Origin: Diploscapter coronatus
Taxonomy: Eukaryota > Nematoda > Chromadorea > Rhabditida > Rhabditidae
Assembly: GCA_964036155.1 (NCBI GenBank)
Contig: OZ038422.1
Location: forward strand, 59,853,201 to 59,917,200
Length of the DNA stretch: 64,000 nt
Direction of reading: 5' to 3'
The notes under the pieces: model-generated
What the model was told of the DNA's origin: nothing
The model's input: the letters and a program-made list of their open reading frames with translations, nothing else
Database searches by the model: none
Shown: piece after piece, positions 1 through 13,279 of the stretch
How positions within the stretch are numbered: position 1 is the first letter of the stretch
How the letters are laid out: each line of letters begins with the position of its first letter
Position numbers and translations under genes: made by a program

Positions 1-808
1 CGATACGCTCTGTGAACATCCATTGTAACTATTTGAATGCCATTTTAGATACCATTTTGTAAAATCTACCTAAAATTTGTTTAATTCAGTGATAATTCCC
101 TCTACTTGCAATGTTCCCCACTATTGGGTCGGAAGGGTCGTTGGGTCACCAGGGAATGTCCCACAACGTTGGTTTTCCTACCAGATTTGGCGCGATGCGA
201 TATACCAAGACAAACCAAAACTGGGGAAGCGTTGATACCGAAGCTACCATCAGAAAATTATATTCAGTGGAAGGGGAACGGGTGAGTTACCAGAATCGTT
301 GCCATTCTTGGCAGCCCAACCATTTTGGTACTTCAGAATCATCGAGTCCAACCCGCCTATTCAAAAAATCCCAGTTGTCCATCCGCCCACCACCCCTCAT
401 CCTTCACCAATTTACAACACGATTGATACTTTTCCGAGGGATTTACTACCGCATTTCGGCCCACCTACCATTAAACCACAGCCGATAAATACGGTAAGTT
501 GGGAAACATTTGGAACCTCAAAAAAACTAAACTTTAGGACTACCTTGACGTGGATTTTTCGATGATCCACCCTCTTTTCCCGAGGGTTCAGCCGAATTTT
601 TTGACGAACACGGGCAACCCAGTGGGGTCGCCTTTTAGAGATTCGGATAACGTAACGACGATAGGGGAAATTGTTAAGCCCATGATTAAATCGGTAAGCT
701 CGTAAATTATTTTCTCTTTAAAGCAGTCACTTTTAGGTCGCCCTAAAACACACGAACATGTTCTTGGATCGAATTTTATCGGACGATGCTAGGAAAGGAA
801 GACCATGA
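1..808 (+). CDS. Chitin-binding type-2 (peritrophin-A) domain protein, 3' part
   Basis: The 5' end lies outside the window. Phase-consistent exons are 1-24, 90-281, 337-493, 538-693 and 737-808 (stop TGA 806-808), giving about 199 residues. The first two exons join into a CBM14/peritrophin-A pattern: LCEHPFDNSLYLQC, then a Cys in REC, then LARC after a FLPD stretch. This matches the spacing of extracellular chitin-binding modules. Only four of the usual six cysteines are seen, and the rest may lie upstream. The C-terminal half is Pro-rich with no recognised domain. By family, such proteins bind chitin in eggshell, pharyngeal lining or extracellular matrix. The domain call is inferred from the cysteine spacing; the splice model is supported by phase and by canonical GT-AG sites. 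Confidence 0.66.
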
Positions 809-1464
809 TTTTTGAGATTTTTTAAAAACGTTTTATCAGGTCTTAAAACTATTTAGATTTTTCGAAGATTATTTCAGCTTTTTCGAGATCTTATATTTTG
901 AAATTTATCAATCTCATCTGTTAAAATATACCTCATTACGGGCTTTCTAAAGAAAATTTGGGATTTGTTTTTAATTTTCCAACTTTTCTCTATATTTATT
1001 TCGATTTTCAAAATTATTATGTGATTTTGACGCAGGAACCAATATGACAAGTCTTTCACACTTTCCCCATTTTCGTTAATTTTCGAAGAATAAAGAACTT
1101 TTCGTTTTTTTCGTCACTTTTCTTTGCATTCAAACAACTGTGAGTCCCCTTTGCACTGCCTTTTCCGCCCGCCCCACCCCTTTCGTTTATGCAGTTTTTC
1201 GGTTTTCTTCGGAATTGTGCTCGAAACTCGTTTATTTTTTCAGGTTTACTGTAGAAAACTACTGTAAAACACAGTACACTTGAGAATGCCGAAATTGGCA
1301 AAATATTCAACAGATTTTCGGTGACTTTCGATTTTTACCGAATTTCCTCAAAATTTACCCTAATTTTGGCGGATTCTATTCGTTTCCTTTCAAATTCGGC
1401 GCTATTCCCGATTTTGTTCCCATTTGTTTGTTCTCAACATTCCCAGCACGTTCCCGGCTTTAGG
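809..1464. other. Intergenic region upstream of SMARCAD1
   Basis: AT-rich spacer with no convincing coding sequence. It ends in a TTTAG acceptor (AG at 1462-1463) two bases before the SMARCAD1 ATG, a likely spliced-leader trans-splice site. Confidence 0.5.
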
Positions 1465-4400
1465 ATGTCCTCCTCGAACTTCGCCGGGGAAAAGCAGCGG
1501 GTTGCGCATTCGGCCGCGTCCTCCATGCAGTCGGCTCTCGAGCAGAAGCGAGTTGCCATGGCCAAGGTGGGTCGAGATACCATTTTGGTATCTCTTACTA
1601 AAAGCGTTGATATTTGTCATTTTGGTACCAAAGATGCCATTTTCAGGTTGCCGCCGCCATCAACAACGGAAACTATAAGCCAACCACGCCAAAGAAGTCG
1701 CCTGTTAAAGCGGCCAAAGGTAGATTTAAAATGGAAACAATTTTACTGCTAAATTTTCAGCCAAGAAGCCTCGCTACGAGTCCGACGACGATTTCGTCGT
1801 GGAGAACAGCGAAGAGGACGAGTTTCTGTCCGATGAGGAGGAAGGCGGACCGCCCAGAAGCAAGAAGAGAAAGTAGGAATTAGTTTTATTTCTCTTTAAT
1901 TTTATTTCAAGGAAAGCGTCATTTTTAACTTTATTTATAAACATTTTTTAAACATAGCATATTTTACTTCATTTGTTTATCTTCAGGGCAATATCCGAAT
2001 TTTCCGAGGACGAAGATTTCGATTCACCTGTCAAAAAACCCAAGCCCAGGACGATTTCGGAATCCGATTCCGACGACGGCTGGATGTCTAAGAAGCCTGC
2101 CGGAAAAGTGGACATTTTGTTCTAATTTTGCTCTATTTTTTATTTTTTCAGCTCATGAAAACCCGCGTCTCGGAGAAGAAAGAGCCCAAGAAGAAGAAAA
2201 TCATCGTGTCTTCGGATGAAGAATCTGATTTCGACGGCGAGGAGGAAGATACGGTAAAATAACGTTAAATAATATTTCTACAGTAACCCATTTTTCTAGA
2301 AACTATTTTCAAATAGGAAATTCACAAAAAAGAATTCAAAGTTTTTTCGTAGAATTTAAAAATCTAATAAGGCGAACTTCTTGAAAAGTTAAGACAAATT
2401 GTTTAGATAAATTCAACGTTTTAAGGAAAAGCCCAAATCGTCGAAAAAATCCACTAACCTCCTGAAGAAGACGATCAAAAACGCGGAGAAGGAGAAGAAA
2501 AAGAGGAAGGAGGGAAAAGGTAGCGATGGAAGTTGGGCCGGTAGTGAAGAGGAGGAGGAGTTTGAGAGCACACCGGATGAGGATTCTGAGGTTATTTTTT
2601 TTTTTAATTTTACCTTTTAAAGAAATAAGTTCATTTTCATTCACAAAATGTAGTCATACTAACTCTATTTGATTTAAAGATTTTATTCTTTTGTTTTCTA
2701 GAAGAAAATAGCTTGTCATGCATCGTTTATTGGAAAGTAGATTTGGAAAATATTTATTTTCCAGGGCGACTCTGATGATGGCAAGAAACGGCACCGCTCG
2801 GAAACGGCCATTCAGCGAAAGGCTCGCGAGTACTTCAACTCGATCAAGAAAGACGAACTGGAAAACGTGCCCAAAATGAACCCCAAAATCCTGGGCGTCA
2901 TTCTCCAGCAAAGGCCTTTCGATGACTTTGAGGCCATGGTGATTTTTAAAAATGTTTTAATTCGCTTTTTCTAAATATTTCGTTCTTATTTTATTTAATT
3001 TAAAAATCTATTATATGAAAATCATAACTTGAATGGAAGTAAAGACTAGAAAGGAAAGTTTTCCATTAATTTCGATTTTTTTCATTTTCAGGAAGAAGCC
3101 ATTTGTGCCGTTTCTCGTGGTTCGGTCATGATCGAGTCCTACATGGAAACGATGCAAAATAGGAACATTCTGGAGAATGTTCTAGAGGACTGTAAAAGCC
3201 ATGCAGAATCAGTGGAAAGAGGCTTCTCTACGCTGGCAGAAAGAAACTACAAGCCAAACATTCTCAATAAGAATATGGAGCTGCATGATTATCAGGTATT
3301 AGAATTTCACACTCTAGGAAACAGCCTTCGAATTAAAATTAATTTAGAGTTAGGAGAAAAGTTATTTTATTTTAGAAAACGGGTCTGAACTGGTTGATTA
3401 TGATGCACGAGAAGGGTCTCAACTGCATTCTCGCCGATGAAATGGTATTTTCAAACAAGTCATTTTTGCCAAGAATCAAAACCTAACGATTTTACCAACT
3501 CGCCTATTTACCATTTTCAGGGTCTGGGAAAAACCATCCAAGTCATTGCCTTTTTGGCGTATCTGAAGGAAACGCAAGCTGTCGGTCCTCAGTTGATCGT
3601 CGTTCCCTCGTCGACCTTGGAGAATTGGCTCAATGAGTTTGCCAACTGGTGTCCGGAGATTAAGGTTGAACTTTAAAATAGATTTTTTGGTAAAGAGATC
3701 AAATTTTTGAAGAAATCATTCAAACACTTAAAAAAAGAGATCAACATTTCTGATTTCAGGTGCTCACCTATTACGGCAGCCAGGAAATGCGCAAAGACCT
3801 GAGGTACAAGGCGAAAAAGAAGAAGGAGATGGTATTATTTTAGAAAAATAACGAAAAGATAAAACTTTAAAAATAATAGCAATAACAAATTTCAGACTGA
3901 CGTGATTTTGACGACTTACAACATGGTGGGCTCGAAGAACGACGACCGGAAATTCTTCAAGAACTACAAAATGAACTACGTCATTTACGACGAGGGCCAC
4001 ATGCTGAAAAACTGCGGCACGGAAAGATACAAGAATCTAATGAAGATCAAGGTTCTCATATCCTTTTATTTTTTGAAAATTCAGTCGATTTCTTTAATTT
4101 TTCACTTTTATCCAAGTATTTCTTGTATTTTCTATAGAAAAATTTAATTTAAACAGTTATAAACTCTAATACATTTTTTCAGGGCAAGCATAAAATTCTG
4201 CTCACCGGCACTCCTCTACAAAACAATCTCATCGAACTGATCTCTCTGGTACGAGATTCATAAATGATTTATTCCTAGGATTAAACTTGTCTCTGTATTA
4301 GAAAAAGCATTTCGAAATTCGATAAAGTCAACTTTGATTTTAAAACTAATGAATTCGATTACAGATGTACTTCACGATGACCAAAATCTTCACCAAATAT

Positions 4401-6503
4401 TGCCAGGACATCGTTCAACTTCTGCAACATTTCAAACAAGTGGGAACTTTATTGTTGATCAAATATTTTTAACGAACGAGATTTACCCCTAGTACAGATT
4501 AATACGGTGCGATTTTTGAAAGAGTGAAATTTCCTAGAGTAGGGTATTTCCAAACTACATGATTAGTTGTAGAGTTTCGGGTTAAATGAAGCACGAGTTT
4601 CAGCAAGGTTCTGCAATGGAGGCCAAGACCACTTCGGATTTATACCAAAGGGATCGAATCGAGCAGGCCAAACAGATTCTTCAGCCCTACATCCTGAGGA
4701 GACTCAAGGCTAATGTAAGGATTTTTCTGAAAAATAAGAAAATAATTCAAATTTTAGGTCCTGACCTCACTGCCCAACAAACTTGAAGCGGTTCTGGAAG
4801 TGGACATGATTGCAGATCAGGAGGAGCTCTATGAGCATACTTTGGAATTGTAGGTTTTCCTTTGATTGCGTAAAAGATTTTTTTTTCGGAAAGCTCATGA
4901 AAATTTTTTAAAGTTCTGTGGTAATAATACCCCTAAAATTAACAGAAGAAAATTAAAAATAGAATATTTTAGGTGCCGCAACTTGGATGGCGACACCAAT
5001 AATGCATACGGCGCTCTGATGCGTCTTCGGCAGGTATTATTTTAAAAATTAAAGAGCAAAATAAGAAATTTAGGCTGCCAACCACCCTCTGCTTCGTCGT
5101 GTCCAATACGAAGATAAACAGGTCGACAAAATCGCCAAGATTCTTGTGTCTAAGGTAGAAAATGTTGAAAATTTTATAAAAATGGAGCGAATTTTAAACT
5201 GGCGTGAAAATTAGTGGCAGACTTGTCAGATTTAAAACTATTTTTTCAGGAAAAGTCCTACGAAAAGAAGCAATGGGAGGGCGTGGCCGACGAGATTTCC
5301 TTCTACAGCGACTTCCAAATTCATCAGGTTGAAATTTTAAAAAAAAAATCATATTTAAAAATTCTTTACTCTTCAGCTCTGCGAAAAGTTCCACTGCCTT
5401 CGCAAATACCTGCTGAGTGAAGATTTGGCTATGAAAAGTGGAAAATTCCAGAAATTGGACGAGCTTCTGCCGGTTATCAAGAAAAAAGTAAAATTATCTT
5501 GTTTTTAAAGCTGAATATTCAAAAATAGGAAATATTTGTATAAATATTTTAGGGCGACAAAGTGCTGATTTTCTCCCAATTCACCACAATGCTGGACATT
5601 CTGGAAGTCTACATGAACAACCGCGGTCACAAGTTCAAGCGGCTAGATGGACAGACGCCGGTTATGGAGCGGTAATTATTTTAATTAAAAATATTCAATT
5701 TCATAGTGATTTTAATCTTCTTCCTGAACTCGTCACTAATTCCGACGAGAAAATGTTCTTTTCTGAAGCTTCCATTTTCAGCCAAGAAATGATCAACGAG
5801 TACAATGGAAGTTCTGATCTATTTGTCTTCCTGCTTTCGACTCGCGCTGGTGGTCTTGGAATCAACCTGACTTCGGCCAACCACATCATCATTCACGACA
5901 TCGACTTCAACCCCTACAATGATAAGCAGGTCATTTTTATTTTAATTTAGTTCTCAATTCTTGAAAAATAGACTAAAGTTTGAATCTGAACAGTATTGTC
6001 ATGAAGGAAGATCTGAAAATTTTCCAAAAAAATCGTTTTTACTTCAGGCTGAAGATCGCTGCCACAGAATGGGTCAGAAAAAAGATGTCTTCGTGACGAA
6101 GCTCATCAGCAAGGTAATTTCTTTCAAATAAAAAATGGAAGACAAGAATTTATATTTAAAAAAAAAACAAGTTCAGGGCACAGTCGAGGTCGGAATACAT
6201 CTGGTGGCGAAGAAAAAGTTGCAGCTGGAAAAACAAGTCACCACTGGAATCAAGGGACAAGAAGACGGTTAGATTTAAAATCTCTCTATAACTGTTTCTT
6301 GGTTTTTTTTTCTTTAATATTCTAATTACACAAAGAGCAATAAAATAGCCATTTTAAAATATTCAGAAAACGGTGACGGCGAAGAGACTCGTGATTCTTC
6401 CGATTCGAAAGAAGAGAAGATCGACAAGGACACGCTGAACAAGTTACTCAAATCGGCGATGAAGAGGAAGAGTCTGAGTGAGGCGGATGACATCGATGTT
6501 TAG
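1465..6503 (+). CDS. SMARCAD1: SMARCAD1/Fun30-type SNF2 chromatin-remodeling ATPase
   Basis: Twenty-five exons: 1465-1566, 1647-1719, 1761-1872, 1987-2107, 2152-2253, 2426-2590, 2765-2938, 3092-3295, 3376-3444, 3521-3664, 3760-3831, 3896-4051, 4183-4248, 4365-4439, 4604-4714, 4758-4849, 4973-5033, 5074-5154, 5250-5327, 5377-5487, 5553-5671, 5782-5929, 6048-6113, 6177-6267, 6367-6503. They encode 909 aa. The N-terminal 300 residues are acidic and Lys-rich, nuclear in character. SNF2 motifs follow in order: DEMGLGKT (Walker A, about 372-379), DEGH (478-481, the form typical of SMARCAD1/Fun30), LTGTPLQN (505-512), [15 protein letters not shown] (from 782) and [10 protein letters not shown] (813-822). 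By family it slides or exchanges nucleosomes and aids heterochromatin maintenance and DNA-end resection. I saw no CUE ubiquitin-binding domain. All boundaries keep phase; the exons around 4365-4714 are the least conserved part of the model. Confidence 0.93.
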
Positions 6504-7241
6504 AGGAATGGAAACAGACGGGCTGAAAAAACAGAAAAGTTCAATATTTTTGAATGGGCTATTTTTGCAAACTTGGAAATGATATTTCGAATAAACATGG
6601 AAATTTTAAATTATTTTAAAATTTGGTTTTTTTCTTTTGAAATTTTGGAATATCATTTCTTTATTACTTTTAAAAGAATTCCAAATACTTGATTATTTTT
6701 ACTTCTGCGGATTCATGGAATCATCAAGTTTTTGAAATTCGGAACTTACAATTAATCCCGGTTTTAAGTAACTAAGTTGGACTAGTTTTTTCGTGTTTCA
6801 ATTATGCTTTATGAGAATTGCAATGAACGTCGGGAATTTGGAATTTTCATTGGGTTTTTTTTTTTCTAAATTTCTCTGCACTATTGGTGAGTTACTTGAT
6901 ATAAAACTTTGTGATTTAGGTCAAGGTAGGAGAATTGTCTTAACCATACTCTAAGAAAACTTATCTGATTCGAGCTTTGATTATCATTACTTTTTAGAAA
7001 ATATCATTTTTATCATTTTATCGAAAACCCTTATCATTTCATGTTATCATGGTCTCCTTTTCGCTATCTTTCCTTTTTAAGAAGTGTTGTCTTACTATCG
7101 GTTGTATTTTATTATTTATTGAGGTTTTGATGATGAAAAAGTATGATTTTTAAAGATGTATTTTTTTTGAAATTATGACGTTGAAAAACGTTGGAATATC
7201 TAAACTTGTATTTTTTATTTTAAAAAATGAATTTTTAGAAA
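6504..7241. other. SMARCAD1-PRPF3 intergenic region
   Basis: No coding sequence seen. It holds the SMARCAD1 3' end and, at its right edge, an ATTTTTAG acceptor (AG 7237-7238) three bases before the PRPF3 ATG. That arrangement fits trans-splicing. At 738 bp the gap is longer than a typical nematode operon spacer. Confidence 0.5.
6590..6595 (+). terminator. AATAAA polyadenylation signal of SMARCAD1
   Basis: Canonical AATAAA 87 bases after the stop codon, followed by a T-rich stretch. Confidence 0.6.
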
Positions 7242-10200
7242 ATGGGAAAGGCGAATGTTGAAGAAATCGCAAATCGCTATTTGAACAAAAAGGAGGAAAA
7301 GAAGGAAGTTGTCGAAATCGTGGACAGATGCATTCAGAAGGGATACGACTATGAGAAAATGAAGGTTGAATTTTTAAATAACAAATAATTTAAAATTTTT
7401 CTTAGCAAACCTATGTTTTATTTTTGAAAATAATTGTTTTAGGATCGAGTCCTAAACGCGGTCGCGGACGCCCACAAAGCGCACAAAATCATCTCGGCGG
7501 TCTGCGAGGAATTTCCTCAGCTCAGGAAGAGGACTAGAGTAAGACATTTGAAATTTTTACAAGCCTGGCATTTATCAACAATCCATGAATTTTGTCTATC
7601 AAACCAGCCTACAGAGGATTCTTTTTCGAAAGTCAAATAAATTACTGTAATTTTGCAGTTCGAAGAATCTAAAGAAGACAAGAAGGAGGTGAAGCGGGAG
7701 CGGTTTTCTGAAAATACTAGAGAGAAAGAGAACGGTGATCGGGACAATCGCGACAAGGATCGGGGCGACAGGTCGAGGGACTCGCGGAGGGAGTCCAGAC
7801 GGGACGAGGCTGATGGAAAGGTACATTCTAGAACATTTCTGAAGAATTTTAGAGGTTTCTGGAACAACAGTTTTCAGGAATAGGATTCTGGAACACATTT
7901 TCATTCAAACCTAAATTTTTAAATGAGGATTCGAGAACGTTAAATTAAATCCAAGAAATAAATATCTAGAACCAAATTTTCTAAAAGACGTGAAAATTTG
8001 CAGGAACGAGAACGCGAAGCCCGACGAAAACTGACCCAGAAAATGCATGATAGACAAAAAACTGAAGAAGTGGTGCAAACTCAAAGTCATAGTACTGGAA
8101 CTCCCGTGACCGAGGAGCATCTGAGGTAAATTTTAAAAATCTCTTATTTTTAAGAATAATTTTTTTAAAATGCAATGAAAAATATTTCTTCTTATTTTAT
8201 TTTTTAAAAAAAATTACTCATTTTAGGGCCAAAGAACTGATGTACAAGGCTCAGCAAGAAATCGAAGAAAGGAAGAAGGCGCTTGGTTTGGCCGCAGTTT
8301 CAGTGGCTCCTGGTAAAATTTTTTTTTTCGAAAAATTAAACCAAAAAAATGAGAAATTTCAGGGCAAATGCCCGCGACCGTGAATGTCAAGAAAATCGCT
8401 CTCCAACCAAAGGAGGCCCAAATGTTCATGAACTTCTCCATGGAAAAGAAGAGCCGAGTCGAAGAGCTCAAGGCTAAACTTTCGAAGGTAATTGTTTTAT
8501 TATTACTTTTTTGTAAATTTATCTTTCATTTTATCATTTAACTAAAGAGATCAAATTAGAATTACTTTTAAGCACCCCCAACTTTTAATAGAAGAGGGCA
8601 GAGTTTAAAACGACTAATTTTAATGCTATGAAAAGTTTATAAAATTTGAATTAAATTAAGAAATACCATGACTTTGTTTTTAAATAGGGACGATGATTGA
8701 AAGCTTGAACAATTTGAATTTTTAGGTACCCACGTCCATCCAAAACCTCGTCAATAAGCAGCCCATAATGACGCCTCTGCCAGCCGAAGTCGCTAAGCCT
8801 CTCTCCAAGCAAGTTGTTAAAGAGGAGGTAGAGAAAATTTATTTTTTTTATGAAAAAAACTTTTATCTTTTGATTTTTATTATTTTTGACAAATTTTATG
8901 GTTTTAGTTTCAGGTCAAACTTGAGGAAACGCTAGTCGAATTTCTGGACCCTCGAATCGACGCCCGGTCTTCTGAGAGGAAAAAAAGAGCCTTCAATTTC
9001 CATCAGCCAGGACAACACATCCAAGAGGCCAACAAGCAAAGGGCGCAGGCGAAGTTGAATAAACTTCAGGTGATTCGATTAAAATTAATTTAAATCTGTA
9101 TGAAGGGAACTAAAAGAAACCTTCAATCGAATCTAGATCATAGAAAATCTAAGGAGAATCCGCTTTTCTAGAAGATAATTGAAGTAATGAAACATTTAGC
9201 AAGAAGTCTCTGCTGCGGCCGCTTCAACAGGCATTTCTTCGGCTGTAAAATTGGCAATGGTCACTCCGAAAAGCAAGAAAGCCGATGAGATCCCTGACAT
9301 CGAGTGGTGGGATGCCGTAGTCCTCGACAGACCTAAGTAAGATTTTTTAAAGCTAAATTATGTCGAGCGAGTTTGAAGTTCTTCTATCTTCTATCATTGA
9401 GATTTTTCGTACTTTTTAAAGTAAACAGGAAGTTTTGAATTCCTATATTTTATATTGAGAAAAAACTTTCAAATACAAAAAGATAATATTTTCAGCTATG
9501 ACGAAATTCCGGATGGAAAAGACGAAGATCGGTACGCGGAGACTGTGAGTGACCTGGTCGAACATCCCATTTCTTTGCCTCCACCCACCGAACCACTCGC
9601 TCCTACTTTCTTGAAGGTAGAGATTTAGAATATTCAGGTTCAAAAAGAATATGAAGTTTCAAAATATGCGTTTTTGTACCTTTTTTGAAGATTTATAGTA
9701 ATTTTCTTTCAAACTTTCAAATTTAGGTCTACCTAACCACGAAAGAAAGGAAGAAGATCCGTCGTCAAAATCGAAAAGAAATGCAGAAGGAACAAACCGA
9801 GAAAATTCGTCTGGGACTCATGAAGCCTCCGGAACCTAAGGTAGAACTTTAAAATGAATAGATTTTTTTAAATCAAACTTTATAAGCTATTATGAATATT
9901 TTTAGAACAAATGTCAAATTGAATTAAAAGAAAATCATTCTAGGTCAAAATCTCCAATTTGATGCGAGTCCTCGGCTCGGACGCGATTCAAGACCCCACC
10001 AAAATGGAGGCTCACGTCAAGAAGCAAATGGCTGAGCGAGTCAAGAAACATGAGCAGGTATTTTTTGTTGAATTTTTCAATTTTTAATTTGATTTTTTCT
10101 TAATGGATTTTTTTATCTAGAAATTTTTAGGCGAATGCGGAAAGAAAACTGACGGCCGAGCAGAAAGCGGCAAAGAAAACCAAGAAAATTTCTGAGGACA

Positions 10201-13200
10201 CGTCAATCGCAGTCCATGTCTCCGTTTACAGGTCAGTAGTTGGGGTTCAGGGTGTTGGGAAAAATTAAACATCTGAAAATTGAAATGAAAAATGGTGGCT
10301 CTTTTTACTGAAAAAAAAAGAATAAATTGTTTTTGGGAAAAAATCAAATCTTAAAAATTTTGGAGAAAAATCTTTAAAAATAATCATTTTAGAATCAAAT
10401 CCCTGATGAACCCCGCCCACAAGTTCAAAGTGGAAAAGAACGCGAAACAACTCCAAATGACCGGCGTCATCATGCTGCACAGAGCGCTGAACGTCGTTGT
10501 TGTGGAAGGAGGTGGGAATTTTAGAAAATAGGAAAAAATTAAAAAGGTACTCTCGTGAAAATTTCAAAAGTTCTTTTTTTTCTTAAACACTTTGTTTGAA
10601 GGTAAAAGTTTATGGTTAGAAAAGCATCAAAATTCGATAAAATGGAATTATAAGAGAAAATAAAATATGATAAAAATAAAAAATTCAGGTCCCAAACAGC
10701 AGAAGTTCTACAAGAACCTCCTCTTGAATCGCATCAAATGGGCTGATGAAATCATCGGTCAAAAGAAGGCGGCCAAAGGCGATGAACCCGGAGAGAGAAA
10801 TTCTTGCCAGTTGGTAAGGTTTTTCCCGAAAGTTTAATTTAGATAAAGCTTTACGTTTGTTACCAAAAACTTGGAGACCTTAAGCCATACGAAATAGTGT
10901 GTGGAATAAGGTTCTTTTCCCAACCATATTTCGCTTGTTTCGAGATTTTCGAAACACCTTCATAACTTATGATTTTTTTCGACAAGTTTAAAATGCTCAT
11001 ATTTTTAAGAGTGGATGTCAGGAAAAATCAAAGTCATAAGGAAGGGGTGCGGAACAGGGGTTCATCGATTTGGCTGATTTTCACATATTTTGTTCAGTTT
11101 TTCACGCTGATTCTCATGATGTGGTTTGTTTTTCATAGAAATTATCGTATGCAGGATTACGGTAGCTTAAAGTTTTGACAGATCCGACCTCGGGAAAAAA
11201 TTCATAACTTTCTTATTTCTGAACCAAATCGAAGGGGGTTTTCAGCATTGGATAGTCCACGAAAAACTCTACAAATAATGTAACCATGACGAGTCACAAC
11301 AACCACCTACTTTGGCGGGAAAATTCAAAATTGAAAATTTTGACTTTAACTCACCTCAGCTTTCGATTTTTTTCGACCAAAAAGAAGTTCGATCGCCGGC
11401 TAAATATTAGCCCACGAGGAAGAGGATTTAATTCTGCATTTGAATATGTAAGAATTTTCAACAAAATAGGGTAGCCCAAACCCCGAAAAATGCGTCCGAA
11501 TGCGTAAAACTAGTGCATTTTTTGCAAAGAGCCAACTTCGGACCCCCATAACTTTCTTATTTCTGGACCAAATTGAATGATTCTTTTTTTATTTTGTAGC
11601 TCTTGAGTAGTAGAATAATGTAAAAATAACAAAGAAATTTTTATAAATTAATTTTGACAGGAAAAAATTATCCGAAGTTACCCTATATACCCGTACTGTG
11701 TTTACAAGTGTAATGTGAGTTAACGTCGAAGTTTTCTATAAAATCTTGTAGAACTCTACAAGTTGATCAACTTTTATTCCAGAACTTATTCTAGAATGTG
11801 CACACACAAGGAGATATGATTTTTTGAAAATAATATATAAAAAGGCATTATGCTGAATTTGGCCATCGTACTTTAAAAAATTCTGGAGCTCATACAGTAG
11901 TGAATCCAGGGACAGTCCTGGAACGAAAGTTGTTCATCATGTCCATCTACACAACATATTGGAAGGAAGAATTTTTCTCAACACCATTTACGTGTAAACG
12001 CAGTATGGGTATATAGGGTAACTTCGGATAATTTTTTCCCGCCAAAATTAATTTATAAAATTTTTTTAGATATTTTTAGATTATTCTCCTACTCAAGGTC
12101 TACAAAATAAAAAAATAATCATGCAATTTGGTACAGAAATAAGAAAGTTATGGGGGATCAAAGTTGACACTATGCAATAATCACCTTGATTTTATGCGTT
12201 CAGACGCATTTTTCGGGATTTGGTCTACCCTATTTTTATGAAAATTTTTACATATTCAGATGCAGAATTGAATCCTCTTTCTCGTGGGCTAATATTTAGC
12301 CGGCGATCGAACTTCTTTTTGGTTGAAAAAAATCGAAAACTGAGGTGAGTTAAAGTCACATTTTTTAATATTCTAATTCTCCCTCCAAATTAGCGATCAT
12401 CAAGACTCATCGTAGTTACATTATTTGTAGAGTTTTTCATGGGCTATTCAATACTGAAAACCCCATTCGATTTGGTTCAGAAATAAGAAAGTTATGAATT
12501 TTTTCTCGAGGTCGGGTCTGTCAAAACTTTAAATTAGCATAACTCCGCCCACTTGCATTTTTACGAAAAACGGATAGCATCACGAGAATCAGCGTGAAAA
12601 ACTGTATTATATATGTGAAAATCAGCCAAATCGACGGACCCCTGTTCCGCATCACTTTGAATAATACTGACATTCACTCTTAAAATTAAAAAGATTTTTA
12701 GATCTGGGAAGGAGTGGTGAAGCGACGTGCGTTCCGAGACTTCCAAATCGTTACAGCGACGCTGGATAAACAGGTTCGATTTTTTATATATCTTTTGAGG
12801 AAAAAAGCATCTTGAAAAAGTCGCTCTTTCAATATTTCTATTTATTCATTTCAAGAGTAATTTTTCTAACATCTGAAATACAAATTTGAAAGATATAATT
12901 TTAAAAAAGGATATTTTAACCTTGTTTTTCAGGCCCGTGAATATTTCGAGAAACACGCGGTCGCTCAGTACTGGGATCTCAGCTACAGTACGACGGTTCT
13001 TTTGGAGGGACAGGTATGATTTATTTTTATTTCTGAAAAAATAACTTTAATTTTCGATAGCTAGTAAGACATTCCGATACTCCAAATGGAAATAACACGA
13101 AAAATATAGAGAGCAGGCTATACTTCTTTACTTTTCCTAACTTTGGTATATTGGAATGCCAGTATGTCGTTTCCGAAATGCCTAATCTTCTATGAAAATT

Positions 13201-13279
13201 TTATTGAATTCGAAAATATTTGAATATGAAATTTTCTAAAAAAAAAAGTTAATATTTTCAGGATCCGCTACCGACTTGA
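7242..13279 (+). CDS. PRPF3: U4/U6 small nuclear ribonucleoprotein PRPF3
   Basis: Eighteen exons: 7242-7364, 7443-7538, 7659-7820, 8004-8125, 8227-8312, 8363-8487, 8726-8827, 8914-9069, 9200-9336, 9496-9616, 9727-9840, 9944-10057, 10131-10231, 10393-10511, 10689-10813, 12702-12773, 12933-13013, 13262-13279. They encode 657 aa. The start is the first ATG after a TTTTTAG trans-splice-like acceptor. An Arg/Glu/Asp-rich segment lies near residues 75-125. The PRP3 region is recognised by [18 protein letters not shown] and IEWWDAV, and by [15 protein letters not shown] near residue 410. The C-terminal DUF1115 portion (VHVSVYRI to ARYEF-like end, about 515-657) contains [10 protein letters not shown] and a WEG motif. 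By family it holds the U4/U6 duplex in the tri-snRNP. The WEG exon at 12702 is separated from the rest by a 1,888-bp intron filled with a fold-back element. Confidence 0.94.
11001..12687. mobile_element. Giant fold-back (long inverted repeat) element in PRPF3 intron
   Basis: The two halves are near reverse complements about a centre near 11845. The left end ATTTTTAAGAGTGGATGTCAG mirrors the right end at about 12668-12687. Inner landmarks pair too: ATAACTTTCTTATTTCTG occurs on the left near 11206 and 11550 and its complement on the right near 12140 and 12480. The CCCTATATACCC-type segment at about 11680 pairs with the one at about 12005. Arms are about 0.8 kb with scattered mismatches. No long reading frame is present, so it is a non-autonomous fold-back or a very long TIR element. 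No clear target duplication was seen and the outer limits are approximate. Confidence 0.82.

Noticed and set aside
111..488. 125-codon plus-strand frame starting at ATG 111
   Set aside because: It reads through an intron and is out of frame with the cysteine-rich domain; the phase-consistent frame starts at 90/91 and gives the chitin-binding pattern.
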